Source: Gracilaria gracilis (lineage: Eukaryota > Rhodophyta > Florideophyceae > Gracilariales > Gracilariaceae). Taken from it: a stretch of 64,000 nt of DNA. Both the position numbers and the translations under genes were made by a program. The DNA lies in contig JARGSG010000066.1 in the NCBI GenBank assembly GCA_030374805.1, positions 124,001 through 188,000 on the forward strand. Direction: 5' to 3'. Positions 11,701-22,174 of this stretch are shown here, piece by piece. The first letter of the stretch is position 1, and each line of letters starts with the position of its first letter. A model generated the notes under the pieces. The model did not search any database. It was not told where the DNA came from and saw only the letters and a list, made by a program, of their open reading frames with translations.

Positions 11701-12909
11701 TCACTTCCCTGGATTAGTAAGTTTTCCCAAAGCTCTCGTACCATCGCACCACAAGTTGTTGCCTAACAAGCTCATTTTATGGTCATCCCACTCCCTGCGC
11801 CAATAGGTCTTCAACTTTTGGATCACGAAACTATCCGCAGGCTGCACAAGATGGGTGGCATTGCATGGGAAGAACCTGATTTCGGTGTTGGACTGCGCGA
11901 GTGAAGCACGAATTTCTTCCGTAACATCATGAGAGTTAACGTTATCCACAAACAAGACACGTTTGCGCCCATGTGAAAGAGGAGTGAAAACGCGTTTTCC
12001 CTTCACCCATTCCAAAAAGACGCGCTTGGCCATCCAGGCCTTTGGCCCTGTGCGATAAACGACGCCGGGAACATCATCGGGCAGCCCCCGAATTGGATAA
12101 TTCTTGTCCGGGTTCTTGAAGATCATCATCGGTGTTTCCGAGCATCCGTTAGGTCCTCCGGCTATCAGCACCATCATAGTCATCCCATCTTCTCCTGACA
12201 CGACGTCTGCATACCGTATATTCTTCTCACCAACAAGCGCGAGCGTCTTGTGATTGTCCATGTTGATACAGAAGTGCGTTTCATCGGCGTTGTACACATC
12301 CTCTTCCTTCAAGGCTTTGGAACGGAAACCTCTGGCCAACTGTCCGAGGTGGTATGCGACCTCTCTTTCGATCTGTTCCTGTTTCTGTGGGGACACCATG
12401 AGCTTTCCACATTGGTATCGGCTAACAATATGGAATCTATTCATGAACGATTGAATCCAGCGTGGGGTTATAAGAGTCTTGATGGCCTTCTTGCTTCTTT
12501 CATCAATCATACTTTGATGATAGGGACCCTCGATTTTGCCATCGATAAGCTTGAGGGTGAGCTTGCGTAACAAGGATGCATTGAACTTAACTCCCGCTTT
12601 TCGCATGCGGTTGAAGTCGTCCAGCAAATCCTGGTGTAGGGCAAACACCCACGGCGTTATGCGACGTCCTCTTCCGCCGCGGCTCTTATAATTGTGTCTC
12701 TTGAGCCCACGTTTGGTGACACGTACGAATGAGAACTCTCCTTTTCTTGACATGCTATCCTGCCCGTTGGCTAACATTTGTCGTTGTTTCCAGTATCTAC
12801 AGGATCTTTGGAGGTTGGTTTTGGCACTTTTACGGAAGTATTGGGGGAATTGCGCGACTGCTTGAGAGGGTATATGCGTTGCTCCTTGGGCAAGAGTTCG
12901 GTTTATCAT
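11701..12909 (-). CDS. DDE_1 (pogo/Tigger/CENP-B-like) transposase
   Basis: A 402-residue protein acting on the surrounding inverted repeats. The N-terminal half is basic and helical, with a CENP-B-type DNA-binding region ('ITPWVFALHQDLLDDF' to 'RWIQSFMNRFHIVSRY'). The catalytic core follows: the first Asp in 'YNADETHFCINM', the second in 'LFVDNVNSHDV', and the third in 'ATHLVQPADSFVIQKLK'. The Asn-rich second block and the 'Q-P-x-D' block are typical of DDE_1. The frame remains open for about 15 codons upstream of the first ATG ('TIARWM' precedes it), and another ATG lies upstream in a different frame. The true N-terminus may therefore be slightly longer, or one base may have been lost. With perfect TIRs this copy could be recent. 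It is only distantly similar to the transposase at 1.9-3.6 kb. Confidence 0.8.
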   Translation of the reverse strand: MINRTLAQGATHIPSQAVAQFPQYFRKSAKTNLQRSCRYWKQRQMLANGQDSMSRKGEFSFVRVTKRGLKRHNYKSRGGRGRRITPWVFALHQDLLDDFNRMRKAGVKFNASLLRKLTLKLIDGKIEGPYHQSMIDERSKKAIKTLITPRWIQSFMNRFHIVSRYQCGKLMVSPQKQEQIEREVAYHLGQLARGFRSKALKEEDVYNADETHFCINMDNHKTLALVGEKNIRYADVVSGEDGMTMMVLIAGGPNGCSETPMMIFKNPDKNYPIRGLPDDVPGVVYRTGPKAWMAKRVFLEWVKGKRVFTPLSHGRKRVLFVDNVNSHDVTEEIRASLAQSNTEIRFFPCNATHLVQPADSFVIQKLKTYWRREWDDHKMSLLGNNLWCDGTRALGKLTNPGK

Positions 12910-13328
12910 CCAGCGTGCGATAGTTGCCCTTTGGGTGTTTGTGAGGACATGTTGTGGTTAACGGCGTGTTTGGGGAGATGAATCTGGTGTTTCGGATTGG
13001 TTCTGCTGATGGTTGTGCTCTATGGACTGCTGGGTTGAGCTTGTCGTTGCAGAAGAGGATGATTCGGTTTGGTTGGTAGGATTGCTCTGCATCTGTGCGA
13101 ACGCACTAAGTAAAGGAGAAGCAATGAGCGACATGATCTCGTGTTTGGGAGAAGCTGTCTATGCTTGTTTAAGCAGAGGAAGTTCTTATATAGATGTCCT
13201 GATTTGTATTTGGCGCCCAAAGCACCTGGATCTCATGTTGGCCTACATTAATTGCGTCTCAGATCCAGACGCAGTCACCTTGAATAGTGTGGCCTACTCT
13301 AATTTGTGTTACCACACTAATTAAGAAC

Positions 13329-13359
13329 CCACACTAGTTACAGTGTTGACCTGTACTGT
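13329..13359 (-). repeat. right terminal inverted repeat
   Basis: Perfect 31-bp match to the left TIR in inverted orientation. Confidence 0.9.
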
Positions 13360-14374
13360 ATATTTCAGAAAGCTTTAAAAACCAGATGCAATCTTACTTG
13401 CACAATATTTTTCGATTAGTGATGCTCACGGCGCAGAAAGGACGGGAGTGCTTCCCAGTTGCGTTATTTGAACCAAAATCTATCGCAGTTGGCATACGAC
13501 AACAGACCGTAAATTGGTGTGGGGCCGAGCTTGATCATTTGCTCAGCCCTGTTAATTGTCTGGCGTGTGCTTGTTGCGCTCGGAGTCAAAGGTGAGGTTG
13601 ACTCATAATTATCCTGGAGCAAGTTCTTCGAAGATGCTCAAACAAGTGTAGCGAGAGGAGCTAAAGTAAGGAAGGAGGGAGCTCATCTGAACGATGTACC
13701 CTGTATAGTGAACGACCAAATCATTGCCATGACCATGTACTTGCCAAAACGATTTCGATCTGTAGCACATTAGAGCGTAGACTAGGTTTTAATTCGAAGA
13801 GCACGGAGCGCGAACACGCTCCGTCGTTATATTAGAATGGAGAAGATCTTCAATTGTGGTACAAGACTGGTAGTCTGCGCTACTATTAAAGGTACCTGAT
13901 CGCGGCAGTCGTGATCTGAGGAGGTGAGAGAAGGGGCACAGAGCTCTCTGACACTCTTTCTTGGTGCCGTTTCGATTCTTTTGTCCGTGATTTACCACAC
14001 GATCAACCTCGAATTGGCAGGACACATTCACAAAGGCCCACTGATGACGGGCACGCACTAGAAGGTAGACCGCTTTTCACAAGTCCAAATATGTTTCCTT
14101 AATGCCAAAGGAACAATGGGGAAGAATCCCTTTCGCCTGAGAAGGACATTTGGGAGAGAGAGAGAAAGAGAGAACTATTTTTACTGAGTTGATGTGGGCT
14201 AATACATGCCAACACTTGTACAATACCGGAAGGATATGGAGTGGGGAGAATGTAATTACACAATAAGACCTGCAACTGAGCTCAATTTCGGCCATTTTGA
14301 GTCTCGCTCTTTCTTTGCCACCGTTGGTAACAATTTCGACAGCATGGAAACGAATTATAAGCCATGTGTTGGGC
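13360..14374. other. intergenic, no gene recognised
   Basis: It contains only short unconvincing frames and a GA-rich microsatellite at about 14155-14175. The right end is the 3' flank of the minus-strand membrane protein gene. Confidence 0.5.
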
Positions 14375-15814
14375 TCAATGCATATCCTCTGATTGACTTA
14401 TTCCATTCTCAACGTCATCAACCCTACTTGTATCTGCGTCCTTGAAGAACTTTTGCCAGGCCAATCGTGCATCAACATCACTTTCGATTCCTAGCCCTGC
14501 TAGCACAATCCAAATAAGAAGCAGAATGCAACAAATGAACAAACTCGGCAGCACCCCAATCCACGGTCTGTTGTAGTAAGCCAGTGGCGACGGATCTTGG
14601 TCCAGATACTGAATACCGTTATTTAACGAAACCATCCCCCGTTCTTTACCTGTCGGAAACATTAAGGAACGCATCACATCAAGAAAATAAGTGTGCATCA
14701 GTTGTTGAATATCATCTTTCGAATCGTTTCCAGTCAAAGCACGGGATAGGTGGGTTTCTCGCAAGTCAACATTATTGGCATCCACAAAAACCGAAGCACC
14801 CACTGCAGTCTTTCGTTGCCTCATGAGCCCCACATTGGTTAACAGAAGCTGCTGGAAGCTGTCTATATTCTTATCAGGTCGCGGGCCATTGCCTAATGTG
14901 GAATTTGCTATAAGTGAAGTATTAGTCCGTTCCATTCGTTTTGATAAAGCAGACAACAAGTGTTCGGAAGTCACGCTCTGCCTCCCAACGTAAAAGCGCC
15001 CATTCTGGTCAAGTAAAACACCTATTCTTGTACTCTGAAGCGATGTTGTCTCCCTGTCCATCACGATAACTTGCACGTTATCACCATTGAGTACGCTGAC
15101 AAGAAGGAAATAGTGATAGGATTCATTAAACCTAGTGGCTTCAGAAGAAGAATAGACAACATTTGTGGTACAAATCTGTATACTGCCCCGTGAATCAAAG
15201 CCGGCCTTTGGCGATAGAGGGCTTTGACCACACGCGTTCACCGCTGCCGGAGCATTAATGAACTCACAGCCTCGGTCATCAAACTCAAATATAGGAACAG
15301 AATCAAGTTGCACGTGATACACTTTGTTTTGATTTGTAGCCAGAAATATAAACATGAACTCCGAGAAAACAGTCAGACCTCCCATCAGGATCAACGTACC
15401 GTATGTGCGCTTTGAGAGCCCGGGATAACGACCCTGTTCCTGGACCTGGCTACCTTCTGATGGAGCGGAAGAAATCGTGCTGATTCTTCTCATAGCCATA
15501 GAAAGTAAATTTATCGGGTTGGAAAAGGTTTCCAGGACACGTCTTCGTGACACCACTTCACGGCTTGCTCGACCAACCTTGGCGCGGACCAGAACTCGGA
15601 ACACGATATCAATGAACAGAATGAGAGAAAAGGAAATGGCAGATGCTGAGATAAGGGACACAGCGTTCTCGTTAAGATTGAAGTTCCACGGGTCGTTAAA
15701 CTTTTCGTCGTAGAAGCCACGCACGTCCCATTGGTTATCCTTGTTCACACCAGCTTGCGAACAGGAGTGTTTTTGGGACCAGTTTGCAGAGACATTTCGC
15801 TTCAAGCTGTCCAT
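14375..15814 (-). CDS. orphan membrane protein 1 (3 predicted TM segments)
   Basis: A 479-residue protein that I do not recognise. Hydrophobic segments lie near residues 51-74 ('AVSLISASAISFSLILFIDI'), 138-160 ('YGTLILMGGLTVFSEFMFIF') and about 425-448 ('SLFICCILLLIWIVLAGLG'). Between the second and third is a loop of about 260 residues with Cys residues and several Asn-X-Ser/Thr sites ('NES', 'NTS', 'NST'). That places the loop in the lumen or outside the cell. The first loop, between TM1 and TM2, is basic and Ser/Arg-rich and so probably cytosolic. The acidic C-tail ends 'NGISQSEDMH'. The same layout recurs in the gene at 36033-37397. The start ATG at 15814 precedes a polar N-tail without a cleavable signal. 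A receptor or surface role is possible but unproven. Confidence 0.7.
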   Translation of the reverse strand: MDSLKRNVSANWSQKHSCSQAGVNKDNQWDVRGFYDEKFNDPWNFNLNENAVSLISASAISFSLILFIDIVFRVLVRAKVGRASREVVSRRRVLETFSNPINLLSMAMRRISTISSAPSEGSQVQEQGRYPGLSKRTYGTLILMGGLTVFSEFMFIFLATNQNKVYHVQLDSVPIFEFDDRGCEFINAPAAVNACGQSPLSPKAGFDSRGSIQICTTNVVYSSSEATRFNESYHYFLLVSVLNGDNVQVIVMDRETTSLQSTRIGVLLDQNGRFYVGRQSVTSEHLLSALSKRMERTNTSLIANSTLGNGPRPDKNIDSFQQLLLTNVGLMRQRKTAVGASVFVDANNVDLRETHLSRALTGNDSKDDIQQLMHTYFLDVMRSLMFPTGKERGMVSLNNGIQYLDQDPSPLAYYNRPWIGVLPSLFICCILLLIWIVLAGLGIESDVDARLAWQKFFKDADTSRVDDVENGISQSEDMH

Positions 15815-17426
15815 TTTCGATCAGCCTCGAGCCTGACAAAGGAGTATTTGTCGCGGATTGGATTCCAAAATTCCTTCCCTTCGATTCAGCTGTACTGGAC
15901 AGTGATGTTTTCACGATGCTTAGAACTCGTATTGGCGTTTGCCCATGAAACCGAGGTGCCGAGCGTCAGTGGTTCAGGTAGCAAAACCCTCACAGCTTCA
16001 TTCATCCCATTGTCATGTGCCGTATGAACGCTTCCCGGCGCAAAGACTTTTGTCTTCACCAGTCATGAGCAAGTGGACTACGACTAGGGACGGATGGCAC
16101 TTCCAAGAGTGTTTGCATTCTAGTAAGCATCTTGGAGATGAACACGGGAAATTGCAGGAGGATCTTTCATCTTCCCTGACATCAAGTTGACATTACGTGA
16201 GCTCGCGCTGTGCCATAATGGACTGTTCGATTGTGCGAGTTTTCTAGTAGAAAAAAAAAAGGATGCACAAACATCATTCTTTTGGTCGAGCATTGCTGTT
16301 TCTACACTGGTTGAATCTGAGTCTCCGGCACCTGTGGAAGGCACAATGACTATCTATCTACTCTCTACCATCGATGGTACTAGAGTAGTGGACCAGCAGC
16401 CATCGACAAGGACGCAGGATTCTAACTCAGAATCTGCGATGTGCATGTTTCATATCCGAATCACATAATTTGACGGCGCCTTTCCTTCGCTAAAGAACAA
16501 GCTGGAGAGGGATAACGTTTTACCTGGTGACAGTTGAGGTACCGGTACGTATCGTGGAGGATTAAGAGGCGTAGCACACATGGGTGATATGGGAGTGATA
16601 GGCGGTGAAATGGTACAAAGTCGTACATGAGAAAGAAATTGGAGCAATGTGTTACGAATAAAATGGGGTTGTGAGCATACGGCCATGGTGGAGGTTAAAA
16701 AGTTGGAGAGGCTTGGGTGGTCTTTTTGGTCGGAAGTGTTGAAACAAAATGTGCTTTTCGTTCTCTGTGGTGACGATGAGATTTGGCAGAGAGTGTAATT
16801 TGGTGAAACAGCGTGCTGGACGTTGACGAAGGGAGGCGAAGGGGGTTGGGGAGCGGCACGCGACGGGCGGGGTGCGCGGCGCACGTGGGGGCGAAGGTGT
16901 CAACAAAGTTGGGCGGCTGTGGCGGTGTCCCGCTCATTTTGTGTTTGAATAATCAACAACTTGTAGTTGTGAGCACATGTCTCGTGACTGGCACCCGCTC
17001 CGCTCGCGGCGTTTGGCGCAAGCTTCTTTACACCGTTGCGTTGCTGCGCCGCTCACTCTCCCTCTCTAAGCCTTAGAGCTACTCGCCGACTGGCAGCGGC
17101 GCTTTCCACGCTGCGCGCGCAAATCAAGCTCAACTCAAACATTGATTTCATTTACAACTGCGGCGCCGCCCGCCTTTACCACACATAACACTCAACACGC
17201 ACTCACAATCGCCAATACGACATACAACTGGCGGAAAACAGGCAAATCAAAAAGTATGTACACTCGACACAGATATCTAAGGGTGGAGCCGATCGACATG
17301 CGTTTTCAGCATGGACAAGATCAGCAGCGTCCCAACTCGGAACGAGCTCGGGGCGCGTACAAGGAAGGAAGGAATATAAAGTTATGTGCACCACCAACAA
17401 AAGAGCCAATGCAAAACAGCGCACTA
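15815..17426. other. intergenic, no gene recognised
   Basis: This stretch of 1.6 kb has only short overlapping frames without family signal. A 10-A run lies near 16251. From about 16.8 kb the GC content climbs into the GC-rich block that holds the AA15 gene. Confidence 0.5.
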
Positions 17427-18698
17427 TTATCGCTTCACAAAAGTGACGTCCGCCTTGTGCCATTCGCGATTACAGTACGCCGCGATGCGCACCTTCTTGC
17501 CAAGAGGAACGTTCCTCCAGTACATTCGATACACATCCTCCGCCTCCATGAAGTAAGGCGCCTTCTTTGCGAGGTTGAGCTTCTTGCCGTCCAAAAAGAA
17601 CTGCACGCCGGGCGTCTTCACGCCGCCCACTAGTTCGGCCTCCACCTTGACGCCGTCATACATGGCGATGTTGATGATAGCGCCGTCCACCAGTTCTCTC
17701 AACGGCTGTTGATCGGCCCACAGCATCAGCTTGGCCAGGCTCTTTCGCGCCCACGGCGTCGGCTTGGGGCTGGGCAGCGCGGCCGCCCTCGGCGCGCTCC
17801 TCGCCCTCACCACCGTATCAATAGAGATATCCGCGCACTGGATGTACTCCTCCGGGAACAACTTTCCGCCGCACGGCGGTTGAATGCGCGTGACGCCGCC
17901 CCTCGCGCCGCCCTGGCCGCCGCAAGTGCCCCACGCCGGGCGGTGCAGCCCGTCAAAGTAGTCGAGCACGCCCGGCGGGTTGCACGTATTGGCGGCCACC
18001 CAGTACCACTGCAGCACGCAGTGGTGGCAATGAAAGTGCGGCGGCAGTTTGAACGTGGCGTACTTGGGTCGGTAGTCGTTCCAGCCATCCTTGGAGTTGC
18101 ACGGCATGTACCATCGGCCCGGGTACGCGCGATCAATCGGGCCGCAGTGCGGCGACTTACCGCTCTCGCACACGGGGTTGTACGCGCGGCGCAGCTTGAT
18201 GCAGGCGCCCTTGAGGAAGCAATGGCGGCTAATCTCGCCGCCGCACTTGGAAGGGTCGCACACGCTCACCTCGATGAAGCCGTTGTGATGCGTGACGATG
18301 GACATGCCGATACCGATGACGCTGCCCTGCGAGTAGCGCGCGACGACGCGGCCGCCGTAGTAGTACTTGCCGCCGCGCAGGTGGTGCTGACGGCCGTTGA
18401 TGGGGTCGCCGCACACGCCGGATCGCCAGCGAAAGTCGTAGCGGTACGGGTCGTACGGCGTCCAGCCGCGCGGGCCGGCGGCGGCGCGCTGGCTGTAGAG
18501 CGCGGCGCCCGGCGCGGAGCTCTTGCTGCCCGCGGGGAAGTGCAGCCAATAGTCCTTGGGCGCCTTCTCGTCGATGGAGTAGGGCATGTAGGGCAGTCGC
18601 GCGAGCGCGCCGCGTTGGTTGGGCGTGTTCATGCAGCCATGGGCGCACGCGGGGCGCAGCAGCGACAAGAGCAACAGCGCGACGAAAGCGGCACGCAT
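17427..18698 (-). CDS. secreted AA15-type lytic polysaccharide monooxygenase
   Basis: A copper-dependent oxygenase of 423 residues that would cut crystalline polysaccharide (chitin or cellulose in known AA15 members) outside the cell. I chose the ATG at 18698 because it gives a clean signal peptide ('MRAAFVALLLLSLLRPACA') ending exactly before His20. That histidine would be the N-terminal copper ligand. The second ligand is His138 in 'SIVTHHNGFIEVSVC'. The family hallmark 'FHCHHCVLQWYW' is at about 222-233. Many paired Cys residues suit a secreted protein. Residues about 320-423 form a separate beta-rich module ('VQFFLDGKKLNLAKKAPYF') resembling the Ig-like domains attached to glycosidases. 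A longer frame starting at 18758 would only add a poly-Pro run read from a poly-G tract, so I reject it. Substrate is unknown. AA15 identity is fairly sure. Confidence 0.82.
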   Translation of the reverse strand: MRAAFVALLLLSLLRPACAHGCMNTPNQRGALARLPYMPYSIDEKAPKDYWLHFPAGSKSSAPGAALYSQRAAAGPRGWTPYDPYRYDFRWRSGVCGDPINGRQHHLRGGKYYYGGRVVARYSQGSVIGIGMSIVTHHNGFIEVSVCDPSKCGGEISRHCFLKGACIKLRRAYNPVCESGKSPHCGPIDRAYPGRWYMPCNSKDGWNDYRPKYATFKLPPHFHCHHCVLQWYWVAANTCNPPGVLDYFDGLHRPAWGTCGGQGGARGGVTRIQPPCGGKLFPEEYIQCADISIDTVVRARSAPRAAALPSPKPTPWARKSLAKLMLWADQQPLRELVDGAIINIAMYDGVKVEAELVGGVKTPGVQFFLDGKKLNLAKKAPYFMEAEDVYRMYWRNVPLGKKVRIAAYCNREWHKADVTFVKR

Positions 18699-18711
18699 GG
18701 CGACGGACAAA

Positions 18712-18714
<3 letters not shown>

Positions 18715-18744
<30 letters not shown>
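18715..18744 (+). repeat. 30-base poly-G tract
   Basis: An uninterrupted run of 30 G (30 C on the gene strand) lies 17 bp upstream of the AA15 start codon. It falls in the 5' leader or promoter and could form a G-quadruplex. Its length is also prone to sequencing and replication error. Confidence 0.9.
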
Positions 18745-18745
<1 letters not shown>

Positions 18746-20034
18746 TGGAGCGGCGCACAGCGACGGGAGGTGAAGGTGGAGAGATGGGAGGAGGGAGTAG
18801 CTATGAAGCGGTGAACGATCTGGGCGTGGGCGATGTGTGGGCGATGTGCGGGCGAGGGGGTGTGGTGATGGTGGCAGTTATGACGGAGAAATGGACGCGT
18901 GCGAGCGCGGCGGTTGGGGGGTCGCTTTCCCCGGGGCGGCGGCGCATCCACGTTGAGCGCGTGACGGCTCGTAACGTGGCGGCGCGTGGGCGCGGCGCGC
19001 GCGCGATGCAAATTTGGAAACGACCAGTGGCGCGACGGCAGGCGCCACGTTTGGGGGGCGCGCTGGCTTACAACTGGCTGCCAACGCCACAGCTGTCGCG
19101 CGCGCATAGGGCGGACGCTGTACGTTTTGCGCGGCTATTTTGGCCATTCCCGCACCGCGCGCCGGCGCTTGTAGTGGCGGCGCACGCGCGCCACGTCAAG
19201 CGCGCGCGGCGCGCATTCGGCGCGCCATTTACACGCGCGCTTGTGCGCCGCCACTGCGTTTAAAGCGCCGGTGCCGTTGGTACACGCCACGGTGGTGCGC
19301 GTGGTGCGCTTTGGAGAGCGATGGGCGCGCCATGACGTGAGCGCATGAGCGTGAGAGCAGGCGTGAACGAAAACGTTTCAAGCGCGCACAGGGAGCTCGA
19401 GAGCTGGCGGATTCACGCTAAATTCAGCGCCGCGAAAGGCGTCGTCGCGCGTGGCACACACCGCTCGTGGTCGGCGCCAGTCGGCTGCCAGCGAGCGCAG
19501 CGCGCGCTTGAAGTGTAACTGGCAGCGAGCACTTTTCGACGACCACTCATTTTGGGCAGCGTCTTATTGCATTTGTTCGCCGTCACGCTGCGGCGTGAGC
19601 GCGCGTCACACTGCTCATACAGCACGTCGCTTTTGCATACTGTGCTGTACTACACAGCGATGCCCTTCATTCACGCGCGCGCTTTGCAGCGCAACGCCGC
19701 TATCTACGTAGATAACTTTACGCGCATTGCGTTCGCTGCCAGCTATCAGCGCGCGCCGCCGCTAAACTCTAAAGTTTACTCTATCGTATATATACCAACA
19801 GTGGCACCCAGTCAAAATCCCAACGCTCACCCTGCGCGATCACTTGCACAATAAGTTACTTTGTCACCCAGGTCCTGCAACAATATCTGATATTGTGAAC
19901 TGGGGGCATACCAAATAACCTCGAGCGGTCCTCAAAATTTTATTCACAAGATTGGTTCTTCTCTAGTCGCGCCACAATAACACAGACAGTCGTGTAATAA
20001 CACAGACAGTTCTTGCCGCCGGTCCATTCCAATG
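18745..20034. other. GC-rich intergenic and promoter block
   Basis: There is no supported gene. The first 1 kb is very GC-rich with many GCGCGC runs and is probably the promoter region of the AA15 gene. Composition drops after about 19.8 kb, near a TATATATA string (about 19787). The stretch then borders the 3' end of the Crypton-like recombinase, where two copies of 'ATAACACAGACAGT' (about 19977 and 19997) lie in tandem. Confidence 0.45.
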
Positions 20035-21900
20035 CTACGCAGTGTCCACATCTCGCGTTCCCAGCTTACCAGCCCCTACCCCGTAATTCACATTGATCGT
20101 CACATTCCCAGTAAACTGGCCTCGGTTGTTCAGAAATGACTGGACCGGGACCTCTGTCTCGCGAAACACAACACCAGCTTTGTTCTCGGCTGCAGTACTT
20201 CTTCCAGACCTATTGCTGCTGTGCTCTTTGGGAGCTTCATTTTCCTTGTAAACACGACCAACTTCAGCCACTGCAAGTGCATTGAATGTCTTCTTCTCAC
20301 AATCATTGTCTTCAATCTCTTTCCGCTTTGAACTCGGCTCTGAAAATCCACCCAGAATCCCTTCTTGCTGACGCTTACCCAGTGAACCACGTAGATTGGT
20401 ATATGACAAAAACGAACGATGGTCACGATGACCAGAACGTAGTGCAACGCTTGCATCCCCCATACCGGCTCTAAAGAGTTGCGTAATCACAGTCGAACGT
20501 AGTCCATGCAACGTCATCGAACGTCGAACGCCAACTCCGATGATCTTATTGTCAGCGAAAGCATCTGACATGTAGCGTACAAGCGTGCTAGAACTGATGT
20601 TCTGAGGCTTGAAGAAAGACGAAGGTGTGCTGCCTTTGAGGTTAATAGCACAAAAAAACTTATCTTGTGGTTCTCGAATGGAAGAGATGAGAGTAATATA
20701 CTCCTCAATTTCAGCATAGACGTTGATAATTCCGTGCAGCTGTTTGCGGTTCCAAACGAAAACCTCCTTAGGCTTCGAGTTTATCCACTTCAGGCCCCCA
20801 GATTGGGTTTTAGATGCCCCGTCTGAGCTTCCAATCCTTCCGACGAAGCGGTAAACAGTCTCAGTACCCTCCATAACTTTTGTAACATCCTGTAGGCGAA
20901 GCTCGTTCAACTCGCTCTTTCGAAAAGCCGTCATAAGAGCTATGTTGAAAATCATCCTCGTCAAAAATCCTTTCGGATGAGACTTTGACAGTTGCGCAGA
21001 CTTGTAGAGAGCCACGATATTTTCTTCGGTCAATATGTTGTGGCTTTTTCTGCATACTCCATTGGCTTGTTGCTGTCTGATTTTGTTGTCCAAAGCGGTT
21101 GCCAAACCTTTCTCTGGATCTGAAAACACTTTGCCTGAGAACAAGTTCAGTTCATAGCCCCACTTGGACTTAAAGGCACGTTGAAGGCCGGCAATGTACG
21201 ACCTCAGTGTCAAGGGAGAAAGATTCTCACCTTCTCGAGTACTCTTCCGGGTCGCAATGAATTCTACCAGAACAGTATTAATTCGATTGAGTTGTTTGTC
21301 GGTCCACAGTGATGTATCATCAGGCAGGGCCATTCCAGTTTCTGTGCGAAACAAGTAAATTCGTGTCAGACCGACTGCCTGTTCACGCAAACTTTTGCGC
21401 CTCCAGAGTGGTGTGCGGCGATCCTTCAATTCCTGAAGATTTTTGGGCAAGAAGAGTGTAAAGGCTTCAACAACGAACTCGACGAAGGCATTTAACGCGG
21501 TGTTCGTTGCTTTGACTGTGTTGTCGGGAACATGACGGCCGAGAAGCTTCGAAGCTGTGGCAGAGAGCGTTGGTTCTGGAAGCGCCAAGCTATTTGGTTG
21601 AGGCTCATGGTGTGCAGGGTCTGCAGACGTTGGTCTTTGAGATTCGTTGTGTTTGCTGTGCGAAGCAGATCGATTTCCGGGATCGGTTTGTAACACGACG
21701 GGTGATTCGTTTTCTACGGCATGCGGAGCGGAGACGTAAGATTGATTCCAATGTAACGAACTAATATCAGACGTGTCGCAGGGAGAATCAACGTTTCCTA
21801 GTACGTTTTCTAGAGCGTTGAGTGACGGCAGAGGTTGACTGGTCTCAACGACGCTTTGTGCTGCGGCATCGGTTTGCGTCCAAGAAGGGGTCACCTCCAT
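20035..21900 (-). CDS. Crypton-like tyrosine recombinase
   Basis: A 621-residue recombinase of the type carried by Crypton transposons (related to the host domesticated DUF3504 proteins), which cut and join DNA through a tyrosine. The Ser/Pro-rich N-terminus (about 1-110) is followed by an alpha-helical core-binding region ('LTLRSYIAGLQRAFKSKWG') that contacts DNA. The catalytic domain then shows the first Arg in 'ALMTAFRKSELNELRLQDV', the His-x-x-Arg box in 'LHGLRSTVITQLFRAG', then 'SGHRDHRSFLSYTNL' with the second His and the nucleophilic Tyr. All catalytic residues I can identify are present and the frame is unbroken. The C-terminal 120 residues are polar with 'QFTGNVTINVNYG'. Cryptons have no inverted repeats, and I could not define the ends. 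It may be an active element or a domesticated gene. Confidence 0.78.
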   Translation of the reverse strand: MEVTPSWTQTDAAAQSVVETSQPLPSLNALENVLGNVDSPCDTSDISSLHWNQSYVSAPHAVENESPVVLQTDPGNRSASHSKHNESQRPTSADPAHHEPQPNSLALPEPTLSATASKLLGRHVPDNTVKATNTALNAFVEFVVEAFTLFLPKNLQELKDRRTPLWRRKSLREQAVGLTRIYLFRTETGMALPDDTSLWTDKQLNRINTVLVEFIATRKSTREGENLSPLTLRSYIAGLQRAFKSKWGYELNLFSGKVFSDPEKGLATALDNKIRQQQANGVCRKSHNILTEENIVALYKSAQLSKSHPKGFLTRMIFNIALMTAFRKSELNELRLQDVTKVMEGTETVYRFVGRIGSSDGASKTQSGGLKWINSKPKEVFVWNRKQLHGIINVYAEIEEYITLISSIREPQDKFFCAINLKGSTPSSFFKPQNISSSTLVRYMSDAFADNKIIGVGVRRSMTLHGLRSTVITQLFRAGMGDASVALRSGHRDHRSFLSYTNLRGSLGKRQQEGILGGFSEPSSKRKEIEDNDCEKKTFNALAVAEVGRVYKENEAPKEHSSNRSGRSTAAENKAGVVFRETEVPVQSFLNNRGQFTGNVTINVNYGVGAGKLGTRDVDTA

Positions 21901-22142
21901 TATGAAACTTTGCAGTAAGCACAGCGAAGGAAGAGTGGCTGCAGTGTGCTTAACCTCCTTGAAGGTGCTGTTTCGGTCTCCTGCCGATGTGGTGATAGAA
22001 AGCCATGATGGTTATTTGAGACCGAAGAAGTCTCTGTCTCGTCTCTGTCTCTGTTTCTGCGTACCCTGAGCCGTGATTGTTCTGAGTGACAAGCAAGTTA
22101 TCACCCGAAGGCTCGCCAGGAAATCGCGCACCTCGGCGCAAT

Positions 22143-22174
22143 ATATCGGGCCTCGCTTCGCTCGGGCCCGATAT
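22143..22174 (+). repeat. 10-bp stem hairpin (ATATCGGGCC)
   Basis: A perfect inverted repeat, ATATCGGGCC...GGCCCGATAT, with a 12-base loop TCGCTTCGCTCG. The motif CCTCGCTTCGCTCGG in the centre is itself near-palindromic. It lies about 240 bp upstream of the Crypton-like gene. Confidence 0.85.

Larger units (their letters stand above)
11296..13359 (-). mobile_element. pogo/Tigger-like DNA transposon with perfect 31-bp TIRs
   Basis: This element of about 2.06 kb is bounded by 31-bp inverted repeats that match without a mismatch (11296-11326 and 13329-13359; outer end ACAGTACAGGTCAACACTG). TA dinucleotides lie at or within a base of each end, as expected for the Tc1/mariner-pogo group. Just inside both ends are several imperfect palindromes of the form TAGTGTGGCCCACACTA (for example 11319-11335, 11373-11389 and about 11428). 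They are probably the transposase binding sites. A single transposase gene on the minus strand fills the centre. Confidence 0.85.

Noticed and set aside
18699-18758. Longer N-terminus of the AA15 protein with a poly-Pro run
   Set aside because: It is read from the poly-G tract. The downstream ATG gives a signal peptide ending exactly before the catalytic His.
17709-18773. Plus-strand frame of about 350 codons opposite the AA15 gene
   Set aside because: Antisense shadow of a GC-rich gene. Its composition mirrors the real gene.
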